Assembly: GCF_040655735.1 (NCBI RefSeq)
Contig: NZ_JBFAKK010000006.1
Span: 372,001-436,000, forward strand
Direction: 5' to 3'
Length of the DNA: 64,000 bases
Source of the DNA: Phytomonospora sp040655735
Lineage (GTDB): Bacteria > Actinomycetota > Actinomycetes > Mycobacteriales > Micromonosporaceae
Below are positions 53,759-62,648 of this stretch, one piece after another. Positions within the stretch are counted from its first letter, which is position 1. Each line of letters opens with the position of its first letter. The notes beneath the pieces are model-generated. The model was not told the origin of the DNA and searched no databases. It saw nothing but the letters and a program-made list of their open reading frames with translations. The translations under genes and the position numbers were made by a program.

Positions 53759-54394
53759 ATGCACCCCCTCGTCGAAGCTCTCCAGCAACCCCTCTTCACG
53801 ATCCTCGGCACCCCCGTGAGCTGGACCGAGGTCCTCGGTTTCGGCAGCGGCGCCCTCTGCGTCTGGCTCGTGGCCCGGCAGCACATCGCGAACTGGCCGA
53901 CCGGCATCGCCAACAACGTGTTCTTCATCCTGCTTTTCACACAGTCGGGCCTGTACGCCGACGCCGGGCTCCAGGTCGTCTTCATCGCCCTCGCCGCCTA
54001 CGGCTGGTGGACCTGGGCGCGCGGCGGCGGCCCCACCACCGACCGCCTCCCGGTCCGCCGCACCACGCGTGTCGAGTGGTACGCCCTCACCGCCGCCGGC
54101 GCCGCCGGACTACTCGGCCTCACCCTCCTCCTGAGCAGGGCGACCGACTCGACCGTGCCCTTCTGGGACGCGCTCACCACGGTCCTGTCGCTCATGGCCA
54201 CCTACGGGCAGTGCCGCAAGCGCGTCGAGTCGTGGTGGCTGTGGATCGCCGCCGACATCGTCTACATCCCGCTCTACGCCTACAAGGGCCTGTACCTGAC
54301 CTCGATCCTCTACGTCGGCTTCATGGCCCTGTGCGTCGTCGGACTGCGCGGATGGCGGCGCGACCTGCGCACGGTGAAGGTGGCGACCGCGTGA
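53759..54394 (+). CDS. pnuC: Nicotinamide riboside transporter PnuC
   Basis: A 211-residue integral membrane protein of the PnuC family with seven hydrophobic segments. The family segments WPTGIANNVFFILLFTQSGLYAD and WLWIAADIVYIPLYAYKGLYLTS line the substrate channel (Trp, Asn and Tyr residues). It takes up nicotinamide riboside by facilitated diffusion, with trapping by the phosphorylating partner. The next gene, nadR, supplies that kinase and overlaps it by 4 bases (GTGA). The ATG has AAAGGAC 8 bases upstream. Confidence 0.93.
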   Translation: MHPLVEALQQPLFTILGTPVSWTEVLGFGSGALCVWLVARQHIANWPTGIANNVFFILLFTQSGLYADAGLQVVFIALAAYGWWTWARGGGPTTDRLPVRRTTRVEWYALTAAGAAGLLGLTLLLSRATDSTVPFWDALTTVLSLMATYGQCRKRVESWWLWIAADIVYIPLYAYKGLYLTSILYVGFMALCVVGLRGWRRDLRTVKVATA

Positions 54395-55461
54395 AGCACG
54401 GTCTGGTCCTCGGCAAGTTCTACCCCCCGCACGCCGGACACCACCTCCTCGTCCGCAGCGCCCTCGCGGCCTGCGAACGGCTGACGGTCCTGGTCTGCGC
54501 GTCGAGCGTGGAGTCGGTGCCGCTGGCCGACCGCATCGCCTGGATGCGCGAGGAGCACCCGGAGGCGCGGATCGTCGGCGCCGTCGACGACGTGCCCGTC
54601 GACCTCCAGGACCCCGACGTGTGGGACGCGCACATGGCGATCTTCCGCGCGGCGGTGCCCGAACCGGTCGACGTGGTGTTCACCTCCGAGCCCTACGGCG
54701 ACGAACTCGCCCGCCGGTTCGGGGCCGTGCACGTACCCGTCGACCCGTCGCGGGGAACGCATCCGGTGTCGGGGACAGCGGTGCGCGCCGACCCCGTCGC
54801 GCACTGGGACTTCCTGTCCGAGCCGGTGCGGGCGGCGCTCACCCGCCGGGTCGTCGTGGTCGGGGCCGAGTCGACCGGGACGACGACCATGGCCCGCGCG
54901 CTCGCCCACCACTACCGCTCGCGGGGTGGTGTGTGGGCCGCGACGCGCTGGGTACCGGAGTACGGCAGGCGCTTCAGCGAGGAGAAGCTGGCGGCGCTGC
55001 GCGAGGTCCGCGCCGACGCGGACTGGACCCACATCGCCTTCACCGGTGAGGAGTTCCCACTGATCGCCGCCCGGCAGAACGCCGACGAGGACGCCGCCGC
55101 GCGCACCGGCTCGCCCGTCCTGTTCTGCGACACCGACTCCTTCGCCACGACGGTGTGGCACGAGCGCTACGTCAGCGGCCGCAATCCCGAGGTCGAGGCC
55201 CTCGCCGACCGCGTCGGCCATCACCTGTGGCTGCTCACCGACCACACGGGCGTCGCCTTCGAAGACGACGGCCTGCGCGACGGCGAGCACCTGCGCCCCT
55301 GGATGACCGGGCGCTTCCGCGCGGAACTGGCCCGAACCGGGCGCCGGTTCATCACACTGACAGGACCGCACGAGGAGCGTCTGTCGACGGCGGTCGCGGC
55401 CGTCGACGCGCTGCTCGCCGAAGGTTGGCGGTTCACCGACCCCTTGCCGGAGCGCCGATGA
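54391..55461 (+). CDS. nadR: NadR: NMN adenylyltransferase and ribosylnicotinamide kinase
   Basis: A 356-residue bifunctional NAD salvage enzyme. The N-terminal adenylyltransferase domain has GKFYPPHAGHH (H-x-G-H motif) and HPVSGTAVR. The C-terminal half is the riboside kinase. Its P-loop reads GAESTGTTT at residues 158-166, so the usual Walker A lysine is threonine, and CDTDSFATTVWHERY is the substrate loop. The DNA-binding domain of enterobacterial NadR is absent. Phosphorylation traps the riboside brought in by PnuC. Its GTG overlaps the pnuC stop. Confidence 0.9.
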   Translation: MKHGLVLGKFYPPHAGHHLLVRSALAACERLTVLVCASSVESVPLADRIAWMREEHPEARIVGAVDDVPVDLQDPDVWDAHMAIFRAAVPEPVDVVFTSEPYGDELARRFGAVHVPVDPSRGTHPVSGTAVRADPVAHWDFLSEPVRAALTRRVVVVGAESTGTTTMARALAHHYRSRGGVWAATRWVPEYGRRFSEEKLAALREVRADADWTHIAFTGEEFPLIAARQNADEDAAARTGSPVLFCDTDSFATTVWHERYVSGRNPEVEALADRVGHHLWLLTDHTGVAFEDDGLRDGEHLRPWMTGRFRAELARTGRRFITLTGPHEERLSTAVAAVDALLAEGWRFTDPLPERR

Positions 55462-56198
55462 CGAACGTACCGAGCGGATACGACAAGCACGCCTTCGAGC
55501 CCTTCGCCGTCACCGTGGATCTCGCGGTGTTCACCGTGCGCGTGGACTCACTGCAGGTGCTGCTGGTCGAGCGGGCCCTCGAACCCTTCGCGGGGAGGTG
55601 GGCACTGCCGGGCGGGTTCGTGCTGCCGGAGGAGTCGGCCGAGACCGCGGCCCGCCGCGAACTCGCCGAGGAGACCGGGCTGCCCGGCGACGTCGTCGGC
55701 TCCCTGCACCTGGAACAGCTGCGGACCTACAGCGACCCCGGCCGTGACCCGCGGATGCGCGTGGTGTCGGTGGCTTACACCGCGCTCGTTCCCGACCTGC
55801 CCGAACCGCGGGCCGGCACCGATGCCGCGCAGGCACGCTGGATCGCCTACGACAACGTCGAACCGCTCGCCTTCGACCACGACCGGATCCTGCGCGACGC
55901 GCGCGACCGCGTGCGCGCGAAGCTGGAGTACACCGGCCTCGCGACGGCGTTCTGCGCGCCGGCGTTCACCCTCGGTGAGCTGCAGCAGGTTTACGAGGCC
56001 GTGTGGGGCACGACTCTCGACCGGCCGAACTTCCGGCGCAAGGTTCTCGCCACACCGGGGCTCGTCGAGCCGGCGGAAGGGCCCCCGCGGCGGACGGCGG
56101 GCCGGGGGAAACCGGCCGCGTTGTATCGGGCCGGCGGGGCGAGGGCCCTGCATCCACCGCTGCTGCGACCCGGCGGGAAAGGTGGGGGGCCACGGTGA
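55458..56198 (+). CDS. nrtR: NrtR NUDIX-type repressor of NAD metabolism
   Basis: A 246-residue regulator combining an N-terminal NUDIX domain and a C-terminal winged helix (FTLGELQQVYEAVWG, then NFRRKV). The NUDIX box is intact (G-x5-E-x7-RELxEExG, residues about 53-75), unlike many NrtR proteins, so hydrolysis of ADP-ribose remains possible. ADP-ribose or NAD products release NrtR from DNA. Its ATG overlaps the nadR stop. The palindrome ahead of pnuC is its likely target. The C-terminal tail is Pro/Gly-rich. Confidence 0.9.
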   Translation: MTNVPSGYDKHAFEPFAVTVDLAVFTVRVDSLQVLLVERALEPFAGRWALPGGFVLPEESAETAARRELAEETGLPGDVVGSLHLEQLRTYSDPGRDPRMRVVSVAYTALVPDLPEPRAGTDAAQARWIAYDNVEPLAFDHDRILRDARDRVRAKLEYTGLATAFCAPAFTLGELQQVYEAVWGTTLDRPNFRRKVLATPGLVEPAEGPPRRTAGRGKPAALYRAGGARALHPPLLRPGGKGGGPR

Positions 56199-56422
56199 CG
56201 TCCGACCTCACGCCGGTCCAGCCGCTGAGGGACTCGCGGGCTTCGCAGGTGTGAGCGGTGCGGATAAGGGCGTTTCGCGCGGGTACGGCCCCCACTCGAT
56301 CGCGCATCCCGCCCCATCGCCCCGACACTCCTTTCGGCTCGCTTACGTCTCGGCGTTCGCGCCCGTCGGCGCGTCCGGGGGCACCGACACTGACGTTGCC
56401 ACCCTTGCAAAGGAGCCACGTC

Positions 56423-57001
56423 ATGACGCCCGCACACCTCAGCAAGCTCACCGCCTACGCCGGGTTCGCCTGCGCGCTACTCCTCACCTTCAACGTCGTG
56501 CGGCGCGCCGGCGTCCTGCCCGACAACGGCCTCACCCACGCCGTGGCGCCCTTCGCGGTGCTCGCCGGACTCTTCGCCGTCACGGGCCTCTACCGGCTCA
56601 TCCGCCCCTCGGCCGGCGCGCTCGGGCTCGTCGGCTACGTCCTCAACGCGGCGGGCCTGGCAGGCGCCTTCGCGATCGAGTACACGCTCCACTTCGTCTT
56701 CCCCCACCTCTCCCCCGGCGTCCGCGACGGGCTCCTCGCCGGCGGAACGGGTGCGGCCTTCATGGTCACGGCCGTGGTTCTCATCGCCGGGGTGCTGACC
56801 TTCGCCGCCGCCGCCCTGCGCTCGCGTGCGCTGCCCGCCGGGGCGGTCGTCCTCTACGCCGTCGGCATGGTGCCGGGGGCCCTGCGCAGCGCTGTCCCGG
56901 TACCGGTCTACCTCGGCGGGCTGGTGCTGGCCGCCGCCGGCGTCGCCTGGATGGCCTGGCACGCACGAGGTACCGCCGAGAAGGCGCCTCAGCCCAGCTG
57001 A
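56423..57001 (+). CDS. Multi-pass membrane protein of unknown function
   Basis: A 192-residue protein with six hydrophobic segments and short loops, ending in a charged tail. I do not recognise the family. The ATG has AAGGAG 9 bases upstream. Its 3' end overlaps the convergent NmrA-like gene by 13 bases. A 224-base gap separates it from nrtR, so it is probably not part of that operon. Confidence 0.75.
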   Translation: MTPAHLSKLTAYAGFACALLLTFNVVRRAGVLPDNGLTHAVAPFAVLAGLFAVTGLYRLIRPSAGALGLVGYVLNAAGLAGAFAIEYTLHFVFPHLSPGVRDGLLAGGTGAAFMVTAVVLIAGVLTFAAAALRSRALPAGAVVLYAVGMVPGALRSAVPVPVYLGGLVLAAAGVAWMAWHARGTAEKAPQPS

Positions 57002-57840
57002 GCCAGCGCCGAGTCCACGCTCTCCTCCATCGACGTCGCCGGGCCGCCGAGCAACCCCTCCAGGTCCGGCGACACCTCCGTGAAGGCACCGGCCGCGATG
57101 GCCGTCTCGATGCCGACGAGGACTTCGGCCCCGGAGGCGGGCACACCGGCGGCGAGGAGTTCGGCGGTGAGTTCGGCGCCGCTGACCGGCCTGTGCGCCA
57201 CGGGCGTGCCCGCGCGCTCGGCGACGGCGGCGGCCAACTCGTCGAGACGCCAGGCACGCGGCCCGGTCAGCTCGTACACGACGCCGCGGTGCCGCTCGTC
57301 GAGGAGGACCTCGACGGCCGCGCGGGCGAGGTCGCCGAGATCGGCCGTCGCGACGCGGCCGGATCCCGTCGCGCTGACCAGTTCGCCGTCGGCGAGCGTC
57401 TCGGCGAGCGAGGCGGTGTAGTTCTGGGTGTAGAGGCTGTGCCGGAGGATCGTGTGGGGCACGCCGCTCGCCTCGATGACGCGTTCGGTGTCCCAGGCGA
57501 GTGCGCCGATGACCGGTGGTGCGCTGCCGAGGATGCCGGTGTAGACGATGTGTCCGACACCGGCGTCGGCGGCGGCGTGGATCGCGGCGGTGTGCTGCGC
57601 CAGCCGTCCGCTGTGGGGGCCGTTGGTGGACACCAGGTAGAGGATGTCGACCCCGGTGAAGGCCGTCTTCAAGACGGTGGGGTCGTCGTAGTCGGCGGCG
57701 CGTGCCTCGGCGCCGAGACCGGCGACGGCACGCCGGTCCCTCGCCCCCACGACGATGCGCTCACCGGTCGAGCGCTCCAGAAGGAGACGCGCGACGGTTC
57801 CGCCGAGGCGCCCGGAAGCGCCCGTCACCATGATGGTCAT
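56989..57840 (-). CDS. NmrA-like NAD(P)-binding protein
   Basis: A 283-residue atypical short-chain dehydrogenase of the NmrA/quinone oxidoreductase-2 group. The nucleotide motif is MVTGASGRLGG. Downstream are YLVSTNGPHSGRLAQH and HTILRHSLYTQNY, typical of the group. The catalytic YxxxK of true SDRs is not evident, so it may act as a redox sensor or quinone reductase. The ATG has GGAGG 7 bases upstream. Confidence 0.85.
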   Translation of the reverse strand: MTIMVTGASGRLGGTVARLLLERSTGERIVVGARDRRAVAGLGAEARAADYDDPTVLKTAFTGVDILYLVSTNGPHSGRLAQHTAAIHAAADAGVGHIVYTGILGSAPPVIGALAWDTERVIEASGVPHTILRHSLYTQNYTASLAETLADGELVSATGSGRVATADLGDLARAAVEVLLDERHRGVVYELTGPRAWRLDELAAAVAERAGTPVAHRPVSGAELTAELLAAGVPASGAEVLVGIETAIAAGAFTEVSPDLEGLLGGPATSMEESVDSALAQLG

Positions 57841-58134
57841 ATCGACCTCCGTCCATGGGGTGGATCATCCTCGCGATCCACATGAGACAATCGGTCGCCT
57901 TTGCACCCCTACCAGAGGAAAGCGCCCGTGTGACCGCCGAACGACCGCTCGCCCGAAAGGTACCGGCCGGACACACGCGCCGGCATCGGCGGGAAAGGTG
58001 ACGCGCGGGCGGCCCTGGCGAGTGCCGGCGTCGTCACGTCCGCCGGAGCGGCCGTCGAGGCGCGCGACGTCCCGAACCGTCGTACCCTCCTGTGATCCTC
58101 TCGCCCCGCCGACCACCCCTTCACCCCGGAAGGC

Positions 58135-60252
58135 ATGATGTCCACCGATCTGTACGGCGTTCGAGTCCTTGAGGTCGCCCCCGCCGAACCGCGCGTCCGC
58201 TTCCGCGTGTTCGTCGTCTACTACGACACCGGCTCCCGCACCCACGCTCCGCTGCCGGACGACCCGAGTTTCTTCCTGTCCCTGCTGTGGGAGGCGTCGC
58301 ACCGGGAGCCGCTGACCTCGCTGCATCCCCTGTGGATGGTGTCGGCCAAGCAGATCGTCGACGAGGCCTGGATCGCCGCCGAGACCCACCGCTACGTCCG
58401 GGGCGCCGAGCGCGTGGAGACCCGCAACCATCCCGTCACCGACGACCTGTGGCCGCGCCTGAGCGACTTCTACTACCTGCGCGACGACGGCTGGCACGAC
58501 GAGGAGACGCTCGTCCAGGCCGACTACGACGTCGAGGTCACCGACCCGCGATGGCTCGCGGCGCTGAGTCCGGGGCAGACCTGGGCGACCACGTCGTACT
58601 CCAGCCGCTCCGACCTGGTCACCGAACCCGAGGCGCCCGCGGTGCTGGAGTTGCGCCGCCCCGCGCTGACCCTCGACCCGTTCACCGGCGAGGAAGACGA
58701 CGGCGGCACACCGGGCGACCTGGCCTTCTCCGACGACGGCCGCTTCCTCGCCGTCACCAACCAGGCGTGCGAGCTGGTGGTCTTCGACACCGGCGACTGG
58801 TCGGAGCGCACCAGGATCGCCGGCAGTCCACTGTGGGGACAGGACGTGCGGTGGATCCCCGGCACCCACCTGGTCACCGGACGCGACCTCGACGAGGAGC
58901 CCGAAGCGGGCGCCCGGGTCCGCGCCTACGACGTCGACGCCGGCGCCGAGACCGAGGTCACCGAACCGCCGCTTCGCGCGACCCCGCACGGCGCGGAGGC
59001 GAGACGACTGGCGAACACCGCCGCCGGCAGCGGTGAGGCGTGCGCGATCCGGCCCGACGGAGCCCATCTGGTCACCGGCGACGGCGACGACCCCGGGCGA
59101 GGGCTCTCCCTGTGGCGGGTGGCCGACGGCAAACTCCTCACGCGCTGCCTCGCCGACGCCGACATCGTCCGCGAACTCGCCTGGTCGCCCGACGGCACCA
59201 CGCTCGCGGCCTCGGTGATCACCGGGTGGCAGGGCTACGGCGGCGAGTTCCGCCTCTACCGCGCGGGACAGCCCGTGCGGCCTCCCGCCGAGGTCTCGCC
59301 GACGGTCGCCGAGCTGCGGGCGCTGGCCGCCGAGACGCACGACCCGCAGGACTCGCTGCTCCTTCTCGACCTGCTCATCGAAAGCGAACAAGACCCCGCC
59401 GCGATCGGCCGCGCCTACCGCGACAAGGCCAAGGCCTTGCGCCACACCGACCCGCCCGCGGCCACCGAGGCCTACCGCCGGGCCGTCGAACTCGGCGGCT
59501 CGACCAACGCCCTGCACGCCTCCCGGGAACTCGCCCTGCTGCTGCGGGACCTCGGCGACCTCGACGGGGCCGTCGAGTCCGTGCGCACCGCGCACCGCAT
59601 CGCGGGCGGGCGGGATCTGGCCAGCAGGAACAACCGCAAGTCGCTCGCCGAGGTGCTGGTCCTGCTCGCCGACCTGGTCCGCACCCGCGCCGGCCAGGGC
59701 GACCACGTCGAGGCCAGTGCCCTCTACCGCAAGGCCATCGACCTCGGCGCGCCCAAACCCGGCTGGGCGCACCTCGGGCTCGGCTGGACGGCCACCGAGA
59801 TCGGCGATGACGAGGCCGCCGAGCCGCTGCTCCTGCGGGCGCTCGAACTCGCCCCGGCAGACCTGAGCATCAGGGGCTACGCCTCCATGCTGCTCGGCGG
59901 GATCGCCAAGAAGCGCCGCAACCTCGCCGAGGCCCTGCGCTGGTACCGGCAGGCCTTCAAAGCCGACGACGCACACCGTCCGCTGGCCACCGGCCACCTC
60001 GGCGAACTGCACTATCTGCTCGACGAGACCGAGCAGGCGCGCGTCTGGTACGAGCGGATGCTCAGGGCCACCGACGATCCGGAACTGGTGGCCGAGGGCT
60101 GCTGCCGGCTCGGCGAGCTCGCCGCCCGCGACGGCGACCGGCAGGTCGCCGTCGACCTGCTGAACAGGGCCGTGGCGACCGGTTCGGGCGCCTTCGCCGA
60201 CTCCGCCCGCAACCTGCTCGGCGACCTGACCGGCGGACGGGGCGGCTCCTAG
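58135..60252 (+). CDS. WD40-like and TPR repeat protein with an unrecognised N-terminal domain
   Basis: A 705-residue cytoplasmic protein. Residues 1-165 form a domain I do not recognise (RVRFRVFVVYYDTG, DLWPRLSDFYYLRDD). Residues about 180-385 carry propeller-like repeats (LAFSDDGRFLAVTNQA, LAWSPDGTTLAAS). Residues 390-700 are TPR repeats (AYRRAVELGG, ALYRKAIDLGAPKPGWAHLG). It could be a scaffold or a sensor of protein complexes. Two adjacent ATGs serve as possible starts, with GGAAGG upstream. A TACCCT -10-like box lies at 58084-58089. It overlaps the convergent response regulator by 4 bases. Confidence 0.78.
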   Translation: MMSTDLYGVRVLEVAPAEPRVRFRVFVVYYDTGSRTHAPLPDDPSFFLSLLWEASHREPLTSLHPLWMVSAKQIVDEAWIAAETHRYVRGAERVETRNHPVTDDLWPRLSDFYYLRDDGWHDEETLVQADYDVEVTDPRWLAALSPGQTWATTSYSSRSDLVTEPEAPAVLELRRPALTLDPFTGEEDDGGTPGDLAFSDDGRFLAVTNQACELVVFDTGDWSERTRIAGSPLWGQDVRWIPGTHLVTGRDLDEEPEAGARVRAYDVDAGAETEVTEPPLRATPHGAEARRLANTAAGSGEACAIRPDGAHLVTGDGDDPGRGLSLWRVADGKLLTRCLADADIVRELAWSPDGTTLAASVITGWQGYGGEFRLYRAGQPVRPPAEVSPTVAELRALAAETHDPQDSLLLLDLLIESEQDPAAIGRAYRDKAKALRHTDPPAATEAYRRAVELGGSTNALHASRELALLLRDLGDLDGAVESVRTAHRIAGGRDLASRNNRKSLAEVLVLLADLVRTRAGQGDHVEASALYRKAIDLGAPKPGWAHLGLGWTATEIGDDEAAEPLLLRALELAPADLSIRGYASMLLGGIAKKRRNLAEALRWYRQAFKADDAHRPLATGHLGELHYLLDETEQARVWYERMLRATDDPELVAEGCCRLGELAARDGDRQVAVDLLNRAVATGSGAFADSARNLLGDLTGGRGGS

Positions 60253-60884
60253 ACGAAACCGGACTCGTAGGCGGCGATGACGGCCTGGGTCCGGTCACGG
60301 ACCCGCAGTTTCGCCAGGACGTTGCCGACGTGCGTCTTGACCGTCTCGGCGCTGACGTACAGCTCGCCGGCGATCTCCGCGTTCGTCTTGCCGGTCGCCA
60401 TCAGGCGCAGGACCTGCTCCTCGCGTTCGGTGAGTCCGGCGCGGCTAAGGGCCGAGGGCCGGCCGCGGTGGCGGGTGGCGAGGTCGCGGATCGCGGCCGG
60501 GAAGAGAAGGCTGTCGCCGCGCACCACGACACGGATGGCCTCCAGGAGACGCTCGGGACGCGCCCGCTTGAGCAGGAACCCGTCGGCTCCGGCGCGCAGT
60601 GCCTGGTAGACGTACTCGTCGTTGTCGAAGGTGGTGACGACGAGGATCTTCGGCGGCTCGCTCACCGTCGACACGATCCGCTCGGTCGCCTCGAGACCGT
60701 CGACGGTCGGCATGCGCACGTCCATCAGGACCACGTCGGGTTTGAGCCGGCGCACCATCTCCAGCGCGTCGACGCCGTCGCCGGCCTCGCCGACCACCTC
60801 CAGGTCGGGTTCGGCGTCGATGATCACCCGGAGCCCGGTCCGGATCAGTTCCTCGTCGTCGGCGAGCAGCACGCGTACGGTCAC
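60249..60884 (-). CDS. NarL/LuxR-family response regulator
   Basis: A 211-residue response regulator with the phosphorylated D55 in VVLMDVRMP and a LuxR HTH (LTEREEQVLRLMATGKTNAEI). It follows its histidine kinase by 22 bases, so they are cotranscribed. No target is evident. Its stop codon overlaps that of the convergent WD40-TPR gene. Confidence 0.92.
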   Translation of the reverse strand: MTVRVLLADDEELIRTGLRVIIDAEPDLEVVGEAGDGVDALEMVRRLKPDVVLMDVRMPTVDGLEATERIVSTVSEPPKILVVTTFDNDEYVYQALRAGADGFLLKRARPERLLEAIRVVVRGDSLLFPAAIRDLATRHRGRPSALSRAGLTEREEQVLRLMATGKTNAEIAGELYVSAETVKTHVGNVLAKLRVRDRTQAVIAAYESGFV

Positions 60885-60906
60885 CCGCCGACGATAGCCG
60901 CCGTGA

Positions 60907-62100
60907 TCACCGGGAGGGCAGGCGTACCTCCAACTCCCAGCGCCCGCCGGACGGGCCGCTCTCGACGGTGCCGCCCAGGGTTTCGGCGCGTTCGCGAATG
61001 CCGGTGAGCCCCCGGCCGCCGCCGGGGCGGTCCCCTCGGCCGCCGGGCGTGTTGCGTACGAGCAGCCTCAGGGTGTCCGCGGTGACTTCGACGGACAGTT
61101 CGACCGGGCCGCCGTCGCCGTGGCGGGCGGCGTTGGTGAGGCCCTCCTGCGCGATCCGGTAGGCCTCGCGGGACACCACCACGGGAACCGTGGCGATGTC
61201 GCCGTCGACGGTGTAGGCGACGTCGAGGCCGCAACCGGCGACGAGTTCGGGCACGTCGGCGAGGCCGACCCGTGGCGCGGTGGACGAGGCGTCGCGGCCG
61301 TCGGAGCGCAGGACGCCGAGCACGTGGTCGAGGTCGGCGAGAGCGGTCCGCGCGGTCTGCTCGACGGTGGTCATCGCCTGGCGGGCGAAGTCGGGGTTGC
61401 TGTCGACGACGCGGACGGCCGCCGCGGCCTGCACGGTGACGATGGACAGGGCGTGGCCGATGGAGTCGTGGAGTTCGCGGGCGAGGCGGTTCTGCTCGGT
61501 GAGCCGGTGCGCGGCGGCCTCGGCCTCGGCGAGGCGTTCGGCGGAGGTCGGGGCGAGCAGCCGGGTGCCGGCGCGACGGAGCAGTTCGCCGAGCACGGCG
61601 ATCGTGTAGACGAGGGCGACGAGGAGTGTCACACCGACGACGGGAGCGGCCGGGCCCGCGGTGGCCAGCACTCCGGTGAGCGTGCCGAAGCGTTCGAAGT
61701 CCTCCAGCCAGGGCGAGACGCCGACCAGGACCGCGTAGGGCACGAGCGCGAGGGTGACGCCGCTGGCGAGGCCGCCGGCGCCGAGGTGGAGGACGAACCA
61801 CAGCGCGACGCGTCCCCGCGCGGAAGTGTGGACTCCGCCGGGCACCCCGAGCAGCGCTCGGGCGGTGGCGGTCTCCATGGCGCGCACCGGGAGCACGAGA
61901 CCGGTGAGCCCGACGACGGGGAGCGCGGCGACGAAGACCCACAGGTCGACCGCGAGGGTGCCGACGCCGGCCGCGCCGGTGCGCCAGGCGACGGTGACGA
62001 CCTGCCCGGCCATCATGTACGGCATCAGCAGGGCACCGCCGACGATGAGCCACGCCCAGGCCCGGTACGTGGTCGGGCTGAGCAGCGGGCGAAGGATCAT
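60907..62100 (-). CDS. Membrane histidine kinase (HisKA_3 type)
   Basis: A 397-residue sensor kinase with four or five membrane segments in the first 190 residues, a short linker, the phosphorylated histidine in RELHDSIGHALSIV and an ATPase domain (NAARHGDGG, GRGLTGIRERAE). It lacks a large extracellular sensor. Two in-frame ATGs 18 bases apart are possible; the downstream one is used. It pairs with the adjacent regulator. The stimulus is unknown. Confidence 0.9.
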   Translation of the reverse strand: MILRPLLSPTTYRAWAWLIVGGALLMPYMMAGQVVTVAWRTGAAGVGTLAVDLWVFVAALPVVGLTGLVLPVRAMETATARALLGVPGGVHTSARGRVALWFVLHLGAGGLASGVTLALVPYAVLVGVSPWLEDFERFGTLTGVLATAGPAAPVVGVTLLVALVYTIAVLGELLRRAGTRLLAPTSAERLAEAEAAAHRLTEQNRLARELHDSIGHALSIVTVQAAAAVRVVDSNPDFARQAMTTVEQTARTALADLDHVLGVLRSDGRDASSTAPRVGLADVPELVAGCGLDVAYTVDGDIATVPVVVSREAYRIAQEGLTNAARHGDGGPVELSVEVTADTLRLLVRNTPGGRGDRPGGGRGLTGIRERAETLGGTVESGPSGGRWELEVRLPSR

Positions 62101-62177
62101 GGCCCGATCGTGGCACATCGCGACCCTCCGGGACCTCCCGCGCGGGCGGCAGGCCCTCCCCCACGCGGGGGAGTCGG

Positions 62178-62546
62178 TCAGCCCGCGTCTTCTTCGAGGT
62201 GCTCCAGGAGGATGGGGACGTGGCTGGTGTCGACGTTCTTGACCGCCGTCACCAGCGTCACCGTGCCCTTCGCGGCCGCCTCCCGCAGTTCTCGCAGGGG
62301 CTCCGCGGCCTCGTCGGCGTCGAGTTCGGCGCGATAGCGGCCGGCGAACTCGTCGTGCCGCTCGGCGGGCGCCTCGTGGTACCACTTGCGCAGGCCGGTG
62401 CTGGGCGTGATCTCCTTCGGCCAGCGGTCCACCTCGGCCTTCTCCTTGGCGAGCCCGCGCGGCCAGAGCCGGTCGACGAGGACGCGGAGTCCGTCCTCGG
62501 GCCGTGGTTCCTCGTAGGCGCGGCGCACCCGGAATCGGTCCCCCAC
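62178..62546 (-). CDS. DUF488 family protein
   Basis: A 122-residue protein of the short DUF488 family, with RVLVDRLWPRGL near residue 20, KEITPSTGLRKWYH and GTVTLVTAVKNVDTSHV near the C-terminus. The family is widespread and has no settled function. The GTG start was chosen because GAGAGGGGG lies just upstream, and the similarity begins there. It is divergent from the lipoprotein gene. Confidence 0.87.
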   Translation of the reverse strand: MGDRFRVRRAYEEPRPEDGLRVLVDRLWPRGLAKEKAEVDRWPKEITPSTGLRKWYHEAPAERHDEFAGRYRAELDADEAAEPLRELREAAAKGTVTLVTAVKNVDTSHVPILLEHLEEDAG

Positions 62547-62648
62547 GGGGCCCCCTCTCCTCTGCCGACCATTCTCGGCCCCGCCGCCGCCGGTCGCCGC
62601 GCTTCGGCGAACTGGAACCCCGGACCCCATCTCGTACGTCACAGCACC

